From contig NZ_FNZG01000002.1 of assembly GCF_900109195.1 (NCBI RefSeq), positions 8,355 to 72,354 of the forward strand: DNA of 64,000 nt, in the 5' to 3' direction. Positions 62,401-64,000 of the stretch are shown here, piece after piece. Position numbers and translations under genes: made by a program. The first letter of the stretch is position 1. The number at the start of each line of letters is the position of its first letter. This stretch comes from Pseudooceanicola nitratireducens. Lineage in GTDB: Bacteria > Pseudomonadota > Alphaproteobacteria > Rhodobacterales > Rhodobacteraceae. The notes beneath the pieces are model-generated. The model was not told where the DNA came from. It made no database searches and saw nothing but the letters and a program-made list of their open reading frames with translations.

Positions 62401-62484
62401 ATTTCGTAAATACGCGAATTGAGGGATGCCTAGGATGGATCCGGCTATCTTGTCAACTATCCTAATTTCGCGTAATTACGAAAT
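62401..62484. promoter_or_regulatory. Paired ArsR operator between ACR3 and arsR
   Basis: Two near-identical inverted copies: ATTTCGTAAATACGCGAATT at 62401-62420, and at 62464-62484 the complement of ATTTCGTAATTACGCGAAAT plus one base. Each is itself an imperfect palindrome. Copy 1 is ten bases from the ACR3 start, copy 2 directly abuts the arsR ATG. There is no ribosome site in front of arsR, so leaderless or weak initiation is possible. Binding of ArsR to both copies would repress both genes. Confidence 0.8.
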
Positions 62485-62811
62485 ATGAAGCAAACTTTGG
62501 CCATAGATGCCTTCAGTGCCCTTGCCCACGATACGCGGCTGGACATCTTTCGTCTGCTGGTGAAACGCGGCCCCATGGGAACGCCGGCGATGGAGATCGG
62601 CCGACTGCTGGATATCAAGCCCTCGACCCTGTCAGGCCATCTGGCCACATTGAAACGGGCCGGGCTGGTCAGCAGCGAACGCCAGCACCGCAAAATTCAA
62701 TACGCCCCGCGACTTGAGGCGGTGAATGGGTTGGTGCGGTTCCTGCTAGAGGATTGCTGCGGCGGCGATGAAAGCGCCTGTGCGGGTATCGATCTGCCGG
62801 CCCAAACGTAG
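62485..62811 (+). CDS. arsR: ArsR-family arsenic-responsive repressor
   Basis: 108 aa, winged helix. AIDAFSALAHDTRLDIFRLLVKRGPMGTPAMEIGRLLDIKPSTLSGHLATLKRAGLVSSERQHRKIQYAP is the DNA-binding region. No CxC lies on the alpha-3 helix. Instead a C-terminal Cys set Cys91-Cys92 and Cys99 (DCCGGDESAC) is found, like the C-terminal site of ArsR proteins from Acidithiobacillus and Corynebacterium, where three Cys bind arsenite. It should dissociate from the operator when arsenite binds. The ATG at 62485 directly follows the operator. Confidence 0.92.
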   Translation: MKQTLAIDAFSALAHDTRLDIFRLLVKRGPMGTPAMEIGRLLDIKPSTLSGHLATLKRAGLVSSERQHRKIQYAPRLEAVNGLVRFLLEDCCGGDESACAGIDLPAQT

Positions 62812-62816
62812 TTGCC

Positions 62817-62837
62817 GGGGGTGCCTTGCGCACCCCC
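62817..62837. terminator. Hairpin between arsR and gyrB
   Basis: GGGGGTGC (62817-62824) pairs with GCACCCCC (62830-62837), 5-base loop, in the 69 bases between the convergent arsR and gyrB genes. No T run on either side, so termination strength is uncertain. Confidence 0.55.
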
Positions 62838-62880
62838 AACCTGTTCAATCGCGATAGGCGACGGGCCCTATTGGAACCCT

Positions 62881-64000
<1,120 letters not shown>

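Overview
The window is chromosomal DNA of a GC-rich alphaproteobacterium, most likely a marine Rhodobacteraceae (Roseobacter-type) member. This rests on the gene content and order (thiCOSGEFD; ffh followed by GNAT genes, chorismate mutase, rpsP, rimM, trmD, rplS and rpmE; DUF2793 and YjbH/YjbF exopolysaccharide genes; a carboxyspermidine pathway) and on the protein style. No tRNA, rRNA, CRISPR array, transposase or integrase was seen. The species cannot be named from the sequence alone.

Layout. 1-96: a (TTCGGC)n array running off the left edge. 231-6775 (minus): a thiamine operon under a TPP riboswitch, thiC-thiO-thiS-thiG-thiE-thiF-thiD, with almost every junction overlapping. 6948-9517 (minus): kdsD-kdsB-kdsA for CMP-Kdo, the LPS inner-core sugar. 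9784-14146: a secreted fasciclin protein, a DUF2867 protein, clpB behind a heat-shock-like promoter, and a small conserved protein. 14453-23220 (plus): pyrF, then an information-processing block of ffh, five translationally coupled GNAT acetyltransferases, chorismate mutase, rpsP, a 44-aa membrane peptide, rimM, trmD, rplS and rpmE.

23324-29174 (plus): a first exopolysaccharide set with a Wzc-type tyrosine kinase, a DUF2793 protein, a 68-aa secreted peptide and a Wza-type lipoprotein. Roughly 29.2-38 kb is visibly poorer in GC. It holds a sulfotransferase, a WbsX/RgpF glycosyltransferase, a capsule ABC exporter (KpsM, KpsE, KpsT), a GT2 enzyme and two RTX proteins, and looks like an acquired surface-polysaccharide cassette. 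39170-46900: a PPP phosphatase, glmM, yjbH-yjbF, and the two carboxy(nor)spermidine genes.

46925-61219: a second, Wzy-type exopolysaccharide cluster with polymerase/ligase, Wzz-like protein, LuxR-type response regulator, a GT26 plus undecaprenyl-phosphate sugar transferase fusion, a molybdopterin-fold protein, a hybrid histidine kinase, Wza-type exporter, Wzx flippase and three glycosyltransferases. Four intergenic regions of this cluster carry a recurring palindrome, CTATCC-N4-GGATAG or close variants. Three copies lie about 90 bp upstream of a start codon, so this looks like an undescribed regulon operator. 61336-62811: an arsenite efflux pump and a divergent ArsR with a paired operator. 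62881-64000: the C-terminal part of gyrB, cut by the right edge.

The main theme is the cell surface: Kdo, at least two extracellular polysaccharide systems, RTX proteins and their regulators, set between conserved housekeeping operons. The observations most worth following are the shared palindrome in the 47-61 kb cluster, the five-gene GNAT array between SRP and ribosome genes, and the low-GC capsule cassette.
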